In this document: piece after piece, positions 15,675 to 25,063 of the stretch
How positions within the stretch are numbered: position 1 is the first letter of the stretch
How the letters are laid out: each line of letters begins with the position of its first letter
NCBI RefSeq assembly: GCF_001632805.1
Contig: NZ_CP007220.1
Span: 3,720,001 to 3,784,000 of the forward strand
DNA: 64,000 nucleotides
Direction of reading: 5' to 3'
Origin: Mycobacteroides chelonae CCUG 47445
GTDB lineage: Bacteria > Actinomycetota > Actinomycetes > Mycobacteriales > Mycobacteriaceae
Program-made: the position numbers and the translations under genes
Notes under the pieces: model-generated
What the model was told of the DNA's origin: nothing
Seen by the model: the letters and a program-made list of their open reading frames with translations, nothing else
Databases searched by the model: none

Positions 15675-17230
15675 CCACCACACTGCCTACCACGTCCCCC
15701 GAGGTGCTGCCGTCCGCCGACGAATTGCGCGCGCGGGCTCAGAACGCGCTGCGCTGGATCGGCGCGGACGTAGAACTGAGCACGGAAGCGGGAACAGATG
15801 GCGGCGTCACGGTTCGTACCCCCATCACCGGCGACACGCTGTTCACGCTCGCGGCCAGCTCGACGGAGGACGTCGATAGCGCCATCACCGAAGCTGCCCA
15901 GGCATTTTCACAATGGCGCACCACCCCGGCGCCCGTGCGCGGCGCCTTGATAGCCCGTCTCGGCGAGCTGCTGACGGAGCACAAGAAGGATCTGGCCGAA
16001 TTGGTGACCATCGAGGCCGGAAAGATTGTCTCGGAGGCACTCGGCGAGGTCCAGGAGATGATCGACATCTGCCAATTCGCGGTCGGGCTGTCCCGGCAGC
16101 TATACGGCAAGACGATGGCCTCCGAGCGTGCCGGGCATCGCCTCATGGAGTCCTGGCATCCACTGGGCGTGGTCGGAGTCATTTCCGCGTTCAACTTCCC
16201 GGTGGCCGTGTGGTCGTGGAACACCGCGATCGCCCTTGTCTGCGGTGACACCGTGGTGTGGAAGCCATCCGAGTTGACACCGCTGACTGCCGTCGCCTGC
16301 CAGGCACTTCTGGACCGTGCGGCCGCCGACGTGGGGGCGCCGCCGGAGGTGAGCCGACTGATCCAGGGCGGCCGTGAGGTCGGCGAGCAACTCGTCGACG
16401 ATCCCCGCGTCGCGTTGGTGAGTGCGACAGGGTCGGTGCGGATGGGCCAACAGGTGGGCCCGCGGGTGGCCGCCCGCTTCGGCCGGTCGCTGCTCGAGCT
16501 GGGCGGTAACAACGCGGCCATCGTGACGCCCTCGGCGGACCTGGATCTTGCGGTGCGCGGAATCGTGTTCTCGGCCGCGGGCACCGCGGGCCAGCGCTGT
16601 ACCACCCTGCGGCGGTTGATCGTTCACCACTCGGTCGCTGACGCACTGGTCGACCGCATCGTCAATGCCTACGGCCAGCTTCCGGTCGGCGATCCATTCA
16701 CCGAGCAGACCCTCATAGGTCCACTGATCAACGAGAAGTCGTTCCGCGACATGCAGGACGCACTGGAAACCGCACGCGCACAGGGCGGAACGGTCATCGG
16801 CGGCGAACGTCGAGAGCTGGGTGACGGCGCCTACTACGTCACCCCCGCCGTGGTGCGGATGCCCGAACAGGGTGACGTCGTGCACCGGGAGACCTTCGCC
16901 CCGATTCTGTACGTGCTCGGCTACGACACCCTCGACGAGGCGATCGCACTGAACAACGCGGTGCCCCAGGGCCTTTCCTCGGCTATCTTCACCCTGGACA
17001 TGCGCGAGGCCGAGCGTTTCCTGGCCGCCGACGGATCCGACTGTGGAATCGCGAACGTCAACATCGGCACCTCGGGCGCCGAGATCGGCGGAGCGTTCGG
17101 CGGAGAGAAGGAGACGGGCGGTGGCCGCGAGTCCGGCTCCGACTCATGGAAGGCATACATGCGGCGTGCCACGAACACCGTCAACTACTCCACCGAGCTG
17201 CCGTTGGCTCAAGGGGTGCACTTCGGCTAA
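15671..17230 (+). CDS. pcd: L-piperideine-6-carboxylate dehydrogenase (ALDH7 family)
   Basis: NAD(P)-dependent aldehyde dehydrogenase oxidising piperideine-6-carboxylate, the product of Lat, to 2-aminoadipate. At 519 residues it fits ALDH7/AmaB and Rv3293. Landmarks are GVISAFNFPVAVWSWN, the catalytic glutamate in LLELGGNNAAIV, the nucleophile cysteine in GTAGQRCTTLRRL and the C-terminal GGAFGGEKETGGGRESGSD. Start ATG overlaps the hglS stop. It converges with the SDR gene at 17264. Confidence 0.93.
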   Translation: MTTTLPTTSPEVLPSADELRARAQNALRWIGADVELSTEAGTDGGVTVRTPITGDTLFTLAASSTEDVDSAITEAAQAFSQWRTTPAPVRGALIARLGELLTEHKKDLAELVTIEAGKIVSEALGEVQEMIDICQFAVGLSRQLYGKTMASERAGHRLMESWHPLGVVGVISAFNFPVAVWSWNTAIALVCGDTVVWKPSELTPLTAVACQALLDRAAADVGAPPEVSRLIQGGREVGEQLVDDPRVALVSATGSVRMGQQVGPRVAARFGRSLLELGGNNAAIVTPSADLDLAVRGIVFSAAGTAGQRCTTLRRLIVHHSVADALVDRIVNAYGQLPVGDPFTEQTLIGPLINEKSFRDMQDALETARAQGGTVIGGERRELGDGAYYVTPAVVRMPEQGDVVHRETFAPILYVLGYDTLDEAIALNNAVPQGLSSAIFTLDMREAERFLAADGSDCGIANVNIGTSGAEIGGAFGGEKETGGGRESGSDSWKAYMRRATNTVNYSTELPLAQGVHFG

Positions 17231-17263
17231 TCGGACGGGCTGATCGGACGAGAAGCGGATGGA

Positions 17264-18682
17264 CTACCAGGGGTGCGGCTGGAAGTCCTTCAGGAAGCAG
17301 CCGTACAGATCGACGCCACGCTCCCCCTGCACAATCGGGTCGTAAACCCGGGCCGCACCGTCCACCAAATCCAGCGGCGCACGGAATCCTTCCTGCGCCA
17401 GCCGCATCTTGCTGGTGTGCGGACGCTCATCGGTGATCCAGCCGGTGTCGACCGCAGTCATCAGGATGCCCTCGGAAAAAAGCGCACCCGCACTGGTCCT
17501 GGTCAGCATGTTCAACGCGGCCTTCGCCATGTTCGTGTGCGGATGCCCCGGCCCCTTGTAACCCCGCGAGAAGTTGCCCTCCATCGCAGATACGTTCACC
17601 ACGTACTTGCGCCGGGCCGTCGACGCCCGCAGTGCGGGACGGAGCCGGGACAACAGAATGAACGGCGCCACGCTGTTACACAGTTGCACCTCAAGCAGTT
17701 CCAGCGGGTCGATCTGGTCGACCGTCTGCACCCAGCTGTTGGTGTCGACGAGGTCGGGCAACAGCCCACCGGCGTCGACGGCGGTGCCGTCGACGATCCG
17801 GTCCGGGGTGGCCGAACCGGCGGTCAAGGCCAACGACACCAGTGAGTGTGCGGCGGCCTCGGAACCCTCCCCCAGCGCCAGAGTATGGGGATGCAACTCG
17901 CTGGAATCCCCCATCGCCGTAATCGGAACACGTGCAGCGGCGCCGCTGAGAGGCGCCTGTTCTGCGTCAACCAAGGACGTGTAGGAGCCCGGGCTGCGAC
18001 GGACCGTCTGGGCGGCATTGTTGATCAGAATGTCCAACGGTCCCTGCGCGGCAACTTCATCGGCGAAACGAGCCACCTGCGCCGGATCACGCAGGTCGAT
18101 ACCCACGATGCTCAGCCGGTCGAGCCAACTCGCCGCATCGGGCAGCTGGGCGAATCTGCGCGCCGCGTCGCGCGGGAATCGGGTAGTGATCGTGAGGCTG
18201 GCACCGTCGCGCAACAACATCAGGGCGATGTACATGCCGATCTTGGCGCGGCCACCCGTCAGCACGGCCCGTCGCCCGGTCAGGTCCGTGCGCTGATCAC
18301 GCCGGGACCTATTGGCAGGCGCACAATCCGGACACAGTTGGTGGTGGAATGCATCGATCTCGGTGTATCTCACCTTGCAGATGTAGCAATGCTGGGGACG
18401 CCGCAGCGTCCCGACCGCGTCCCCACCACGCAGCGGCAGGCCGGCCGTCTCGTCATCGATCCGATCGGCCGATCCGGTCGCGGTGGCCCCGATCACCGCA
18501 CGGTCGGCTTCCAGCTCCGCCTGGCGCGCCTGGCGGCGGCGCTGCCTCTTGAGAATTTTGAACAGTTTCGCGACGCCGCGTTGCACGGCAATCGAATCGG
18601 GATGATCGGGTGCAAGCGCGGCAGCCTGATCCAGGACACGCCCAAAGATGGCCATGTCGTCGGGGTCGATGTGCTTAGCCAC
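17264..18682 (-). CDS. SDR-fold protein with N-terminal zinc ribbon and no catalytic tyrosine
   Basis: A 472-residue protein in three parts: residues 1-60, a basic helical segment; a Cys-x2-Cys-x14-Cys-x2-Cys cluster (C99, C102, C117, C120), probably a zinc ribbon; and an SDR Rossmann domain starting LTGGRAKIG at 141. The SDR active-site stretch reads HPHTNMAKAALNMLTR: the lysine is present but the usual Tyr-x3-Lys tyrosine is threonine. Leaderless GTG 18682 follows TACACT by six bases. It is divergent from a TetR gene 124 bp away, its likely regulator. Function unknown. Confidence 0.75.
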   Translation of the reverse strand: MAKHIDPDDMAIFGRVLDQAAALAPDHPDSIAVQRGVAKLFKILKRQRRRQARQAELEADRAVIGATATGSADRIDDETAGLPLRGGDAVGTLRRPQHCYICKVRYTEIDAFHHQLCPDCAPANRSRRDQRTDLTGRRAVLTGGRAKIGMYIALMLLRDGASLTITTRFPRDAARRFAQLPDAASWLDRLSIVGIDLRDPAQVARFADEVAAQGPLDILINNAAQTVRRSPGSYTSLVDAEQAPLSGAAARVPITAMGDSSELHPHTLALGEGSEAAAHSLVSLALTAGSATPDRIVDGTAVDAGGLLPDLVDTNSWVQTVDQIDPLELLEVQLCNSVAPFILLSRLRPALRASTARRKYVVNVSAMEGNFSRGYKGPGHPHTNMAKAALNMLTRTSAGALFSEGILMTAVDTGWITDERPHTSKMRLAQEGFRAPLDLVDGAARVYDPIVQGERGVDLYGCFLKDFQPHPW

Positions 18683-18688
18683 CGACGC

Positions 18689-18694
18689 AGTGTA
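18689..18694 (-). promoter_or_regulatory. -10 box for the zinc-ribbon SDR gene (TACACT)
   Basis: Six bases before GTG 18682, supporting that codon over the longer frame to 18865, which would run into the TetR gene. Confidence 0.5.
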
Positions 18695-18793
18695 GTGAGA
18701 GGGCCAGCAGTTCTCGTAATAGCAGATCTGATGAAGCCCGTCAGCCCCTCGTCCGTGCGCACCGATCGGGCCAACCACGACCCTGCTGCCTAG

Positions 18794-18799
18794 TAAAAT
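18794..18799 (+). promoter_or_regulatory. -10 box for the TetR gene (TAAAAT)
   Basis: Seven bases before ATG 18807; a near-consensus hexamer. The SDR promoter is divergent, about 100 bp away, leaving room for a shared operator that I could not pinpoint. Confidence 0.5.
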
Positions 18800-18806
18800 C
18801 TGCTGG

Positions 18807-19487
18807 ATGACCGACGACTCCGATGCAGTTCGCCCGAGCGGCTCATCGCCCCGTCGGCGGCTCACCCCTGAGGACCGACGTGCCGAGCTACTGGAGTTCG
18901 GTACGCAACTATTCGGCGAACGTCACTATGACGACGTCCGCATGGACGAGGTAGCTGAGCAGGCGGGCGTGTCACGAGCGCTGCTATACCGCTACTTTCC
19001 CGACAAGCGCTCCTTCTACACCGCGGTGATGCAGGCTGAGTACGACAGGCTCTACGACGCCACCATTTCGCTGGACATGGATCCGACTCTGTCGGGTTTC
19101 GAGCGGCTCCGGCGGACCCTTCTGGTGTACCTGCACTACCAGGAGGAGCATCCCTACGCGCCGGTGACCGTGTTCCGGATGATCGATTCTGCCGATCCCA
19201 CCGTCGCGGCTATAGAGCAGCAGGAATACGACAAGCAGACCGATCGCATCATGGCCGTCGTCGAACATGTCGCCGGCGACGAATTGACCCCGGATCTTGT
19301 CACCACCCTGCGCGTGGTCATCCGGGCCTGGCTGACCTTCAACCAGGAACTGGCACGTCAACGTGCCATCAATCCGGATCTGGACGTCGACTGGCTGGCC
19401 GATACCTCCGCGCACGCCATGATCGACGCCGTGCGGCGGGTGCCGAACATCCCGAAAGCAGTGGTGGACCTCATGGGTGCCGATTAA
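18807..19487 (+). CDS. TetR/AcrR family transcriptional regulator
   Basis: The 226-residue protein has the TetR DNA-binding domain near residues 25-75: LTPEDRRAELLEFGTQLFGE, then MDEVAEQAGVSRALLYRYFPDKRSFYTAVM, with the classic Y-R-Y-F-x-D-K turn. The C-terminal ligand domain is generic. It corresponds in position to Rv3295, just before lhr. Divergent orientation to the SDR gene makes that the best target candidate. The lhr gene follows after 29 bases and could be co-transcribed. Ligand unknown. Confidence 0.88.
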   Translation: MTDDSDAVRPSGSSPRRRLTPEDRRAELLEFGTQLFGERHYDDVRMDEVAEQAGVSRALLYRYFPDKRSFYTAVMQAEYDRLYDATISLDMDPTLSGFERLRRTLLVYLHYQEEHPYAPVTVFRMIDSADPTVAAIEQQEYDKQTDRIMAVVEHVAGDELTPDLVTTLRVVIRAWLTFNQELARQRAINPDLDVDWLADTSAHAMIDAVRRVPNIPKAVVDLMGAD

Positions 19488-19516
19488 TTGTCGGCCCCTG
19501 TTGGCACGATGATCCG

Positions 19517-22500
19517 ATGAGCAGCGAGTCCGGTCCACTCGCCCGGTTCTCGGCACCTACCCGGGAATGGTTCGCCGAATCATTTCCGGCTCCCACCCAG
19601 GCGCAGTCCGGTGCATGGCAGTCCATCGCCAAGGGCGACAACACCCTCGTCATCGCCCCCACCGGGTCCGGAAAAACCCTCGCGGCGTTTCTGTGGGCCA
19701 TCGACACCCTGGCCGGTGCCAATCCCGAGCTGAGCGTCGCCGGCGGTGCGGCTCCGGCTCGGCGCGGAACCCGGGTCCTGTACATCTCACCGCTCAAGGC
19801 GCTCGCCGTCGATGTCGAGCGGAACCTGCGCGCCCCCCTTGCCGGGATTGCCCGCACCGCACAGCGGATGGGCCTGGCCGAGCCCTCCATCACTATCGGG
19901 GTGCGCTCGGGCGACACCCCCGCGCAACGCCGCCGTGCGCTGATCTCCTCTCCCCCGGACATCCTCATCACCACCCCCGAGTCACTGTTCCTGATGCTGA
20001 CCTCCGCCGCACGCGAGACATTGGAAACGGTCACCACCGTCATCGTGGATGAGGTTCACGCGGTGGCCGGAACGAAACGCGGTGCGCACCTCGCGCTCTC
20101 ACTTGAACGGCTGGACGAGCGTCTTTCCCGGCCGGCACAGCGCATTGGCCTGTCGGCAACGGTGAAACCCGCGGCCGAGGTCGCCCGCTTCCTGTCCGGT
20201 CGCGCCCCGGCCAACGTCGTCGCCCCCGCCAGCCCGAAGACCTTTGACCTGTCGGTGGTGGTGCCCGTTTCGGATATGAGCGCCCCCGACACCTATCCCG
20301 ACGCCGAGGCCTCCAACGCGGGCACCAACACGATTTGGCCCCATGTCGAGCAGCGCATCGTCGACCTCATCGAGGCGCACCGCTCGAGCATCATCTTTGC
20401 CAATTCGCGGCGCCTCGCCGAGCGGCTCACCGCCCGGTTCAACGAGATTCACGCTGAGCGCCTGGGGGTGGATCTCACCCCGGTGGCCAATCCCGGCGTA
20501 CCAGGAGGGCCCCCGGCGCACGTCATGGGCAGCGGGCAGACCTACGGTGCCGCCCCCTTGCTGGCCCGGGCGCATCATGGCTCGGTCAGCAAGGAGCAGC
20601 GCGCGAACATCGAAGAGGACCTCAAGACCGGCCGGCTCAGATGCGTAGTGGCCACCAGCAGCCTCGAACTCGGAATCGATATGGGTGCCGTGGATCTGGT
20701 GGTTCAGGTGGAGGCGCCACCATCGGTGGCCAGCGGACTGCAACGCATCGGCAGGGCCGGACACCAAGTCGGCGAGACCTCCAGAGGTGTTCTTTTCCCG
20801 AAGCACCGCAACGATCTGCTGGGCTGCGCGGTCACGGTGCGGCGCATGCTCGACGGTGATATCGAAACCCTGCAGGTGCCCGCCAATCCGCTGGACATCC
20901 TGGCGCAACACACCGTGGCCGCATGTGCGCTGGATCCGCTGGACGTCGAGACCTGGTTCGACGTGGTCAGACGCAGCGCCTCCTTCACCTCCCTGCCGCG
21001 CAGCGCGTTTGACGCCGTGCTCGACTTGCTCAGCGGCAAGTACCCGTCCACCGATTTCGCCGAGCTGCGTCCGCGCGTCGTCTACGACAGAGACGCGGGA
21101 ACGCTCACCGGACGGCCCGGCGCGCAACGGCTGGCGGTCACGTCCGGGGGCGCCATTCCCGATCGCGGCCTATTCACGGTGTACATGTACGCCGGCGCCG
21201 AGGGCGAGAAGCCCTCTCGGGTGGGTGAACTCGACGAGGAAATGGTGTACGAGTCACGCCCGGGGGACGTGATCTCCTTGGGGGCCACCAGCTGGCGCAT
21301 CACCGAGATCACCCACGAACGGGTGATAGTGGTCCCGGCCTTCGGCCAACCGGGCAGGTTGCCGTTCTGGCGCGGCGACGCGGTGGGGCGACCCGCCGAG
21401 CTGGGCATGGCCCTGGGGCACCTGACCGGCGAGCTGGCCGCAGCGGGTAACGCCGAATTCGACAAGCGTTGTGCTGATATGGGATTCGACGACTTCGCGA
21501 TCGGCAATCTGCGAAAGCTGCTCGCCGACCAGCTGCAGTCGACAGGCGCCGTCCCCACCGACACCACGCTGATCGTCGAAAGGTTCCGCGACGAACTCGG
21601 CGACTGGCGCATCGTGCTGCACTCGCCGTACGGACTGCGGGTCAACGGCCCATTGGCGCTCGCCGTCTCCGATCGGCTCCAACAGCGCTACGGCGTCAGC
21701 GAGTCACCCACGGCCACCGACGACGGCATCGTGGTGCGACTCCCCGATACCGATGACAATCCGCCCGGGGCAAGTCTTTTCGTCTTCGATGCCGCGGAGA
21801 TCGAGGCGATCGTGACGCGGGAGGTCGGCGGGTCGGCACTGTTCGCGGCCCGGTTCCGCAAATGCGCCGCGCGCGCTCTACTCCTTCCTCGCCGAACTCC
21901 CGGGCGCCGATCACCGCTGTGGCAGCAACGCCAGCGCGCCGCGCAACTACTCGATGTCGCGCGCAAGCACTCCGATTTCCCGATGGTGCTTGAGGCGTTA
22001 CGTGAATGCCTGCAGGACGTTTACGACATCGGAACCCTGGTGCGGTTGATGTCGGGTATCGAGCAGCGCCGGATCCGTATCGTCGAGGTACAGACCGAGG
22101 TACCTTCTCCCTTCGCGGCCGCTCAACTGTTCAGCTATATCGGCGGATTCATGTACGACGAGGATCGCCCCCTGGCAGAGCGACGTGCCGCAGCCCTATC
22201 GCTGGACACCGGTCTGCTCGCCGAACTCATGGGGCGGGTAGAACTGCGCGAGCTGCTCGACCCGGCGGTCATCGAGACGACCGAGAAGCAACTGCAGCAC
22301 CTCGCCGAGGAACGCAAGGCCCGCGACACCGAGGGCCTCGCCGATCTGTTCCGGCTCCTGGGCCCCATCACCACCGAAGAGGTCAGCGCCCGCTGCTCCG
22401 GCGCAGGGGCCGACTGGCTGCGTGGGCTCGTCGCCGCGCGCCGGGTGATCGAGACGCACTACGGGCAGCGCGCCTGGTGGGCGGCCGTCGAGGATGCGGC

Positions 22501-24064
22501 ACGGCTGCGTGACGCTCTCGGGGTGCCGGTGCCACCGGGTGTGCCCGCGGCCTTCACCGACGCGACCGCCGATCCGCTCGGGGAGCTGTTGGGCCGATAC
22601 GCCAGGACACACGGCCCCTTCACCACAGGGCAGGCTGCCGAACGCTTTGGTATCGGTGTTCGTGTCGCCGCCGACGCCCTGGCGGCGTTGGCCGCCCGCG
22701 GCCAGTTGGTACGTGGCGAATTCACTTCCGAAGCAACAGATTCTGAACAGTGGTGCGATGCCGAGGTCCTCCGGATTCTGCGCCGACGATCCCTGGCTGC
22801 GCTGCGTGCGCAGGTCGAGCCCGTCAGCACATCGGCATTCGCACGGTTTCTGCCCGATTGGCAGTACCTCGATTCCAGCCTGCGCGGCGTCGACGGAGTC
22901 GCCACCGTCATCGACCAGCTGGCCGGGGTACCGATACCCGCATCTGCATGGGAGCCACTGATTCTGGCGCGCCGGGTCCGCGATTACTCGCCCCAGATGC
23001 TCGATGAGCTGCTCGCCTCCGGAGAGGCGGTGTGGTCCGGACACGGCTCGATCACCGCGCAGGACGGCTGGGTCGCCTTGCATCCGAGCGGGGTCGCGCC
23101 AGCCACACTGGCCGCACCGGATTCGGTGGTTCTGGACGAGGCGCACCGCGCGATTCTCGATGGTCTCGCCGCCGGCGGTGCATTCTTTTTCCGTCAGTTC
23201 GGCGAGAGGGCGACACGCACGGCGTTATGGGATTTGGTGTGGGCGGGACAGGTGACGGGTGACACCTTTGCGCCGCTGCGAGCACTCCTGGGCACCGCCG
23301 CCACATCGCGTACGACGCACCGGAACCGGCGAGCTCCGAGGCTGCGGGCCTACACGCCAATCCCCGCCGCAGCGCCGGTCGATCCCGCGGTCGCCGGCCG
23401 GTGGTCATTGCTGCCGGAGAGGCTTGCCGACGGGACCGAACGTTCACACACACAGGCCGAGTTGCTGCTCGGGCGGTACGGCGTGGTGACCAAGGGCAGC
23501 GTCGTCGCCGAGGGAGTCGCGGGCGGTTTCGCCTGGCTGTACAAGGTGTTGTCGACGTTTGAGGACAACGGGCGCTGCCGCCGGGGCTATTTCGTCGAAT
23601 CACTTGGGGGTGCGCAGTTCGCCTCTCCCTCGACCGTCGACAGGCTGCGCGAGTACCTCGACACGGTCGATGACGAACGCACACCGCATCGGGCGACGGT
23701 GTTGGCGGCAACCGACCCCGCCAACCCATATGGCGCCGCCCTGGCGTGGCCACGGGCCGCCTCCGAATCCGGTCATCGGCCGGGCCGCAAGGCCGGGGCG
23801 CTCGTGGCACTCGTCGATGGCCATCTGGTGCTCTACATCGAAAGGGGCGGAAAGTCGCTGCTCAGCTTCGTGATCGACCCCACGATGCTGCACGCCGCAG
23901 CGTTGGGCACGATGGATTTGATACGCGCCGGTGGGCTCGACGGTCTAGTAGTCGAAAAAATCGATGGCAGATCGGTTTTCGACATCGGAGAGTCCGCCGT
24001 GAGTACGGCCTTACTGGAGGCCGGTTTCGCGCGGACGCCGAAGGGACTGAGAGTGCGCCGATGA
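19517..24064 (+). CDS. lhr: ATP-dependent helicase Lhr
   Basis: Superfamily 2 helicase that translocates 3-prime to 5-prime on DNA and unwinds RNA:DNA hybrids; implicated in mitomycin and crosslink repair in mycobacteria. The 1515-residue length is characteristic. Motifs: Walker A APTGSGKT (47-54), Walker B DEVH (178-181), motif III LSAT, motif VI LQRIGRAGHQVG, followed by the winged-helix and Lhr-CTD regions to residue 1515. ATG 19517. In M. tuberculosis it is followed by nei; here a VOC protein gene starts ten bases later. Confidence 0.96.
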   Translation: MSSESGPLARFSAPTREWFAESFPAPTQAQSGAWQSIAKGDNTLVIAPTGSGKTLAAFLWAIDTLAGANPELSVAGGAAPARRGTRVLYISPLKALAVDVERNLRAPLAGIARTAQRMGLAEPSITIGVRSGDTPAQRRRALISSPPDILITTPESLFLMLTSAARETLETVTTVIVDEVHAVAGTKRGAHLALSLERLDERLSRPAQRIGLSATVKPAAEVARFLSGRAPANVVAPASPKTFDLSVVVPVSDMSAPDTYPDAEASNAGTNTIWPHVEQRIVDLIEAHRSSIIFANSRRLAERLTARFNEIHAERLGVDLTPVANPGVPGGPPAHVMGSGQTYGAAPLLARAHHGSVSKEQRANIEEDLKTGRLRCVVATSSLELGIDMGAVDLVVQVEAPPSVASGLQRIGRAGHQVGETSRGVLFPKHRNDLLGCAVTVRRMLDGDIETLQVPANPLDILAQHTVAACALDPLDVETWFDVVRRSASFTSLPRSAFDAVLDLLSGKYPSTDFAELRPRVVYDRDAGTLTGRPGAQRLAVTSGGAIPDRGLFTVYMYAGAEGEKPSRVGELDEEMVYESRPGDVISLGATSWRITEITHERVIVVPAFGQPGRLPFWRGDAVGRPAELGMALGHLTGELAAAGNAEFDKRCADMGFDDFAIGNLRKLLADQLQSTGAVPTDTTLIVERFRDELGDWRIVLHSPYGLRVNGPLALAVSDRLQQRYGVSESPTATDDGIVVRLPDTDDNPPGASLFVFDAAEIEAIVTREVGGSALFAARFRKCAARALLLPRRTPGRRSPLWQQRQRAAQLLDVARKHSDFPMVLEALRECLQDVYDIGTLVRLMSGIEQRRIRIVEVQTEVPSPFAAAQLFSYIGGFMYDEDRPLAERRAAALSLDTGLLAELMGRVELRELLDPAVIETTEKQLQHLAEERKARDTEGLADLFRLLGPITTEEVSARCSGAGADWLRGLVAARRVIETHYGQRAWWAAVEDAARLRDALGVPVPPGVPAAFTDATADPLGELLGRYARTHGPFTTGQAAERFGIGVRVAADALAALAARGQLVRGEFTSEATDSEQWCDAEVLRILRRRSLAALRAQVEPVSTSAFARFLPDWQYLDSSLRGVDGVATVIDQLAGVPIPASAWEPLILARRVRDYSPQMLDELLASGEAVWSGHGSITAQDGWVALHPSGVAPATLAAPDSVVLDEAHRAILDGLAAGGAFFFRQFGERATRTALWDLVWAGQVTGDTFAPLRALLGTAATSRTTHRNRRAPRLRAYTPIPAAAPVDPAVAGRWSLLPERLADGTERSHTQAELLLGRYGVVTKGSVVAEGVAGGFAWLYKVLSTFEDNGRCRRGYFVESLGGAQFASPSTVDRLREYLDTVDDERTPHRATVLAATDPANPYGAALAWPRAASESGHRPGRKAGALVALVDGHLVLYIERGGKSLLSFVIDPTMLHAAALGTMDLIRAGGLDGLVVEKIDGRSVFDIGESAVSTALLEAGFARTPKGLRVRR

Positions 24065-24074
24065 GGAGACAGCG

Positions 24075-24464
24075 ATGAAGGTGACACGGTTCGACCACGT
24101 TGTGATCAACTGCACCGACGTGGACGCCACCGCGGCCTGGTATCAGCGCGTCCTCGGTATGGCTCGGGAGACTTTCGGCCCTGCCGGCCGCACGGCTCTG
24201 ACATTCGGCACTCAGAAGATCAACCTGCGGCCAGTCACCGCGACCCAGGAGGAGTGGTTCACCGGCCTGGCCGCAGCGGCCGGGTCCGATGATCTGTGCT
24301 TCATCACCGATGCCTCGCCCACCGAGGTTCGCGAGCATCTCGCGACATGCGGGGTAGACATCGAGCAGGGGCCGGTGACGAAGATCGGTGCGCTGGGCGA
24401 GATGACATCGCACTACTGCAGGGACCCCGATGGAAACCTCATCGAGATCGCGGTATACCCATGA
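24075..24464 (+). CDS. VOC/glyoxalase family protein
   Basis: A 129-residue vicinal-oxygen-chelate protein with two beta-alpha-beta-beta-beta repeats: MKVTRFDHVVINCTDVDATAAWYQRVLGM and the C-terminal SHYCRDPDGNLIEIAVYP. Possible metal ligands are H9 and the glutamate of NLIEIAVYP. Relatives range from glyoxalases to dioxygenases and resistance proteins. ATG follows AGGAGAC, ten bases after the lhr stop; its own stop overlaps the next ATG. Substrate unknown. Confidence 0.85.
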   Translation: MKVTRFDHVVINCTDVDATAAWYQRVLGMARETFGPAGRTALTFGTQKINLRPVTATQEEWFTGLAAAAGSDDLCFITDASPTEVREHLATCGVDIEQGPVTKIGALGEMTSHYCRDPDGNLIEIAVYP

Positions 24465-25063
24465 GCAACAACCACTATCACTACATTGCCTTTGGCACGG
24501 ATGCGATCGAACGCCAGCGAGTCAACGGCAGCTACGTCGCCTACGGCACACACCTGGAACGCCCGGATGACGGCCCCGACGATCTGGGATCACGGGAGTT
24601 ACGGATGATCGCCGACGCGACTCAGTTCTGTCTGGGCACGGTGACCCCGACGGGATGGCCCTATTTGCAATACCGCAGCGGTCCGGCGGGATTCGTGCGT
24701 CATCTCGGCGGAAACACCGTGCGGTTCGTCGATCTTCCGGGCAACAACCAATTCGTGACACTCGGAAACCTCGCCGCCTACAATCGGCTGGCGATGTTCT
24801 TCGTCGATTACCCGCGCAAGCAGCGCCTCAAGGTTTTTGGCCGCGGCACCGTGCACGACGACACCCGCCGCGAGATCGAAGTGATGGTGGAGGCATTCGA
24901 CTGGAATTGCTCTCGCAGCATCATTCCCCGCTATGACCAGCAGTATCTGTCCGATCTCGGCAAGGCCTATCAGGAGAAGGCTGCCGCCAGGGAGACCGAA
25001 CTCACCGCCGAAATCGAGCGTCTACGCGCGCGGATTGCCGACCTCGAAGCCACACCGCAGTGA
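24461..25063 (+). CDS. pyridoxamine 5-phosphate oxidase-fold flavoprotein
   Basis: A 200-residue protein with the split beta-barrel FMN/F420-binding fold: QFCLGTVTPTGWPYLQYRSGPAGFVRHLGG, then FFVDYPRKQRLKVFGRGTV, where the basic residues typically contact the flavin phosphate. The last 30 residues (EKAAARETELTAEIERLRARI, in part) form a coiled-coil tail. The ATG overlaps the VOC stop by four bases; the stop overlaps the next GTG. Probably a redox enzyme with an organic substrate not identifiable here. Confidence 0.8.
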   Translation: MSNNHYHYIAFGTDAIERQRVNGSYVAYGTHLERPDDGPDDLGSRELRMIADATQFCLGTVTPTGWPYLQYRSGPAGFVRHLGGNTVRFVDLPGNNQFVTLGNLAAYNRLAMFFVDYPRKQRLKVFGRGTVHDDTRREIEVMVEAFDWNCSRSIIPRYDQQYLSDLGKAYQEKAAARETELTAEIERLRARIADLEATPQ

